This document shows positions 22,289-23,692 of a stretch of DNA of 23,692 nucleotides, one piece after another (the first letter of the stretch is position 1; each line of letters opens with the position of its first letter). Under the pieces are notes generated by a model, which had not been told where the DNA came from, did no database searches, and saw nothing but the letters and a program-made list of their open reading frames with translations. The position numbers and the translations under genes are program-made. The stretch is taken from NCBI GenBank assembly GCA_964447605.1, contig CAYUTA010000038.1, positions 1 to 23,692 of the forward strand, read 5' to 3'. This stretch comes from CAYUTA01 sp964447605. Lineage in GTDB: Bacteria; Bacillota; Clostridia; Christensenellales; CAG-138.

Positions 22289-23206
22289 CTATGCAAGGTA
22301 GCCGTAGTGCTTCAGGGTTGCCTTCAGACGATCCATCGTTTCCGCGGGCAGTTCGGAGAGAACGGGCTTGCGGCAGCAGCCTGCGTCAATCCCGCGCAGT
22401 TTCAGACCTTCCTTGATGATCTGGAGCCAGAGCACGTCGCCGTTGGAATCCGGCTCGGAGAAGAGATGCAGGTACGGGCGGACGAGCTTCGTGTATCCTT
22501 CCATCGCCTTGGCAACCTGCTTCGACTTGGCGGCCTTGTAAACTTCGCTGTTCTCTTTCGGGAAGAGGTTGCCGGTGCCGCATACCCAACCGTCGGTCCA
22601 GCAGCTCAGCGTCTCAACCGGGCATACGTCATAACCATAGAAGATAGCAAAGTTGTCGTCGGTGAGATGGCGGAGATTCTGTTGACGGAACACGTCGGCC
22701 TGACGCTCTTTGACGGCGTCGATGCAGCCTTCGTTGTACAGTTTCGCCATGAACTTGTCGCTCATCAGGCAGGTCGAATAGTACGGATTGTGATAGAGCA
22801 TCACAGGAATATTGATCGAATCATGGATGGCATGATAATGCGAAAGCAGTTCTTTCTCGTTGGGCGCCATGTACCAAGGTGTCACCGCCATGATACCGTC
22901 TGCACCGTTGGCTTCTGCGTCCTTCGACATCTTCACGACGTCGCAGGTGCGGTATGCGCCGGTGGAGGCGACGACCTTGATGCCGTTGGCATGACCGGCT
23001 TCAATGTAGGCCTTGTTGACCGCCATCTGCTCGTCAGTGGTCAGTCCGACCATCTCGCCCGTGCTGCCGGAAGGAATGATGCCCGTTACGCCGTTCGCTG
23101 CCAGGAACTTCGCAAGTTCTTTGATTGCGCTGAAGTTGATGGACTCGTCTTTGTTGAAGGGAGTAATTACCGGAATGTAGATACCGCTCAGTTTCTCTTT
23201 TGCCAT
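22289..23206 (-). CDS. Dihydrodipicolinate synthase / N-acetylneuraminate lyase family aldolase
   Basis: 305 residues from the ATG at 23206, which has AAAGGAG 9 bases upstream; the earlier in-frame ATG (23239) has none. It is a TIM-barrel class I aldolase. GSTGE (47-51, usual GTTGE carboxylate-binding loop), Tyr138 in VMLYHNPYYS and Schiff-base Lys166 in IDAVKERQAD are all present. Family members cleave or condense pyruvate with aldehydes (DapA, NanA, KDG/KDGal and 2-keto-3-deoxy-acid aldolases). First position in an inducible-looking sugar operon argues for a catabolic 2-keto-3-deoxy-acid or sialate-type lyase and not lysine synthesis. The Y-H-N-P version of the usual Y-N-x-P and the K-E-R-Q loop may reflect substrate choice. 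Confidence 0.88.
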   Translation of the reverse strand: MAKEKLSGIYIPVITPFNKDESINFSAIKELAKFLAANGVTGIIPSGSTGEMVGLTTDEQMAVNKAYIEAGHANGIKVVASTGAYRTCDVVKMSKDAEANGADGIMAVTPWYMAPNEKELLSHYHAIHDSINIPVMLYHNPYYSTCLMSDKFMAKLYNEGCIDAVKERQADVFRQQNLRHLTDDNFAIFYGYDVCPVETLSCWTDGWVCGTGNLFPKENSEVYKAAKSKQVAKAMEGYTKLVRPYLHLFSEPDSNGDVLWLQIIKEGLKLRGIDAGCCRKPVLSELPAETMDRLKATLKHYGYLA

Positions 23207-23245
23207 AATGATTGCTCCTTTTATCTTTTGATATGCCACGTATTT

Positions 23246-23259
23246 GGAATAGTTATTCC
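23246..23259. promoter_or_regulatory. Palindromic operator-like site at the operon transcript start
   Basis: GGAATAGTTATTCC (plus strand) is a perfect 6-2-6 palindrome. It begins within a few bases of the predicted transcript start on the minus strand, the position expected for repressor binding. A related sequence occurs at 23487-23500. Confidence 0.5.
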
Positions 23260-23266
23260 GATTTTT

Positions 23267-23295
23267 AATATATAGACTTCATTGTGGCTTGTCAA
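23267..23295 (-). promoter_or_regulatory. Main promoter of the sugar operon
   Basis: On the minus strand a perfect TTGACA (23295-23290), a 17-base spacer and TATATT (23272-23267). The transcript should begin near 23260, giving a leader of about 55 bases before the aldolase ATG. A cre-like half match, GAAACGTTTACA (23339-23350), lies about 85 bases upstream. Confidence 0.75.
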
Positions 23296-23406
23296 CAGAT
23301 TTTCAAAAAATATTCGGGCGGGTTTTCTGATCGCCTGAGAAACGTTTACACGCTTTTTGACCCGATATCTGCGGGAAACGGCGTGAATCGACGGAACAGT
23401 TCAGTA

Positions 23407-23692
23407 AATCAATGGGCGGTTACGCTTCCCGAGCCATCCCTGCCAGAAAAAAAGGATCCGCGTGCAGACTGGTTAATCCATGAAACGGAATACACATTCC
23501 GAATGAATCGTTTCGCATGGATTTGCGTGCAATGTGACACTTTGGGAACCCAGTAGGCGAACCGAACGTTCGCAAGGCAAACGTATAAAACCGAGCAGGA
23601 ATGCACTTCGGGGAGCGGTCCTTCCCGTAAACGTTAGAAAATCAGGCATAAACGGGCAGGGATGGCTCGGGAAGCGTAACCGCCCATTGATT
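23407..23692. repeat. Element bounded by exact 38-bp inverted repeats (MITE-like or invertible segment)
   Basis: Positions 23407-23444 and 23655-23692 are exact reverse complements over 38 bases (outer ends AATCAATGGGCGGTTACG and its complement). The second arm touches the window edge, so the repeat could be longer. The 210 bases between hold no clear gene. They contain a long imperfect hairpin, ATCCATG...CATGGAT (23476-23522), with GGAATACACATTCC at its centre. The rest of 23296-23406 shows no gene. Confidence 0.8.

Noticed and set aside
21147..22301. 384-codon plus-strand open frame opposite the FAD oxidoreductase
   Set aside because: Shadow of the oxidoreductase, whose FAD motifs and ribosome site are clear.
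23284..23556. 90-codon plus-strand open frame across the inverted-repeat element
   Set aside because: It has no ribosome site, begins inside the operon promoter and spans one arm of the inverted repeat.
1..23692. CRISPR array, tRNA or rRNA genes
   Set aside because: No regularly spaced direct repeats, no tRNA TTCGA-loop with CCA-end arrangement and no rRNA signature blocks were recognised on either strand by eye.

Overview
This window looks like a chromosome fragment of a GC-rich Bacillota, most likely a Clostridia-type anaerobe. The inference rests on strong AGGAGG-type ribosome sites, sigma-A promoters, a DUF1292 protein, a TIGR01906/DUF1461 membrane protein, an RACo-type corrinoid activator with a DUF2284 partner, and a PocR/AraC regulator. 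No rRNA or tRNA gene was recognised, so finer taxonomy is not supported.

Positions 1 to about 9780 are housekeeping-like and GC-rich. In order they hold a partial membrane glycosyltransferase-like gene (-), DUF1292 (+), a DUF1461 membrane protein with a long basic tail (+), tsaD (+), a HAD hydrolase (+), a frameshifted GNAT acetyltransferase (+), rarD (-), a membrane-anchored propeller-like protein (-), rarA (+) and a PfoR/PTS_EIIC_2 membrane protein (+). Three of these genes have well-formed promoters whose -10 box lies only 6-7 bases before the start codon, suggesting leaderless mRNAs.

Positions 9780 to 14300 are a decayed junction. It contains about 600 bases without a recognisable gene, a multiply frameshifted PocR/AraC regulator, a truncated DUF2284 protein, an intact RACo-like [2Fe-2S]/ASKHA protein with its own promoter, and a tyrosine-recombinase fragment. 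The corrinoid activator has no methyltransferase or corrinoid protein beside it.

Positions 14300 to 23300 are a lower-GC carbohydrate catabolic island, all on the minus strand. From a strong promoter at about 23280 the order is: DHDPS/NAL-family aldolase-lyase, FAD-dependent oxidoreductase, ABC solute-binding lipoprotein, two ABC permeases, a broken rfbA fragment, an AraC regulator whose 5' end is fused to that fragment, an L-fucose-isomerase-like protein and an L-rhamnose-mutarotase-like protein. The likely plan is import of a sugar, anomer conversion, isomerisation and/or oxidation, then retro-aldol cleavage; the substrate is not readable from sequence. Hairpins without U-tracts lie between aldolase and oxidoreductase and after the binding protein, which could set unequal expression along one mRNA. 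The window ends in a pair of exact 38-bp inverted repeats about 210 bp apart, resembling a MITE or an invertible segment.
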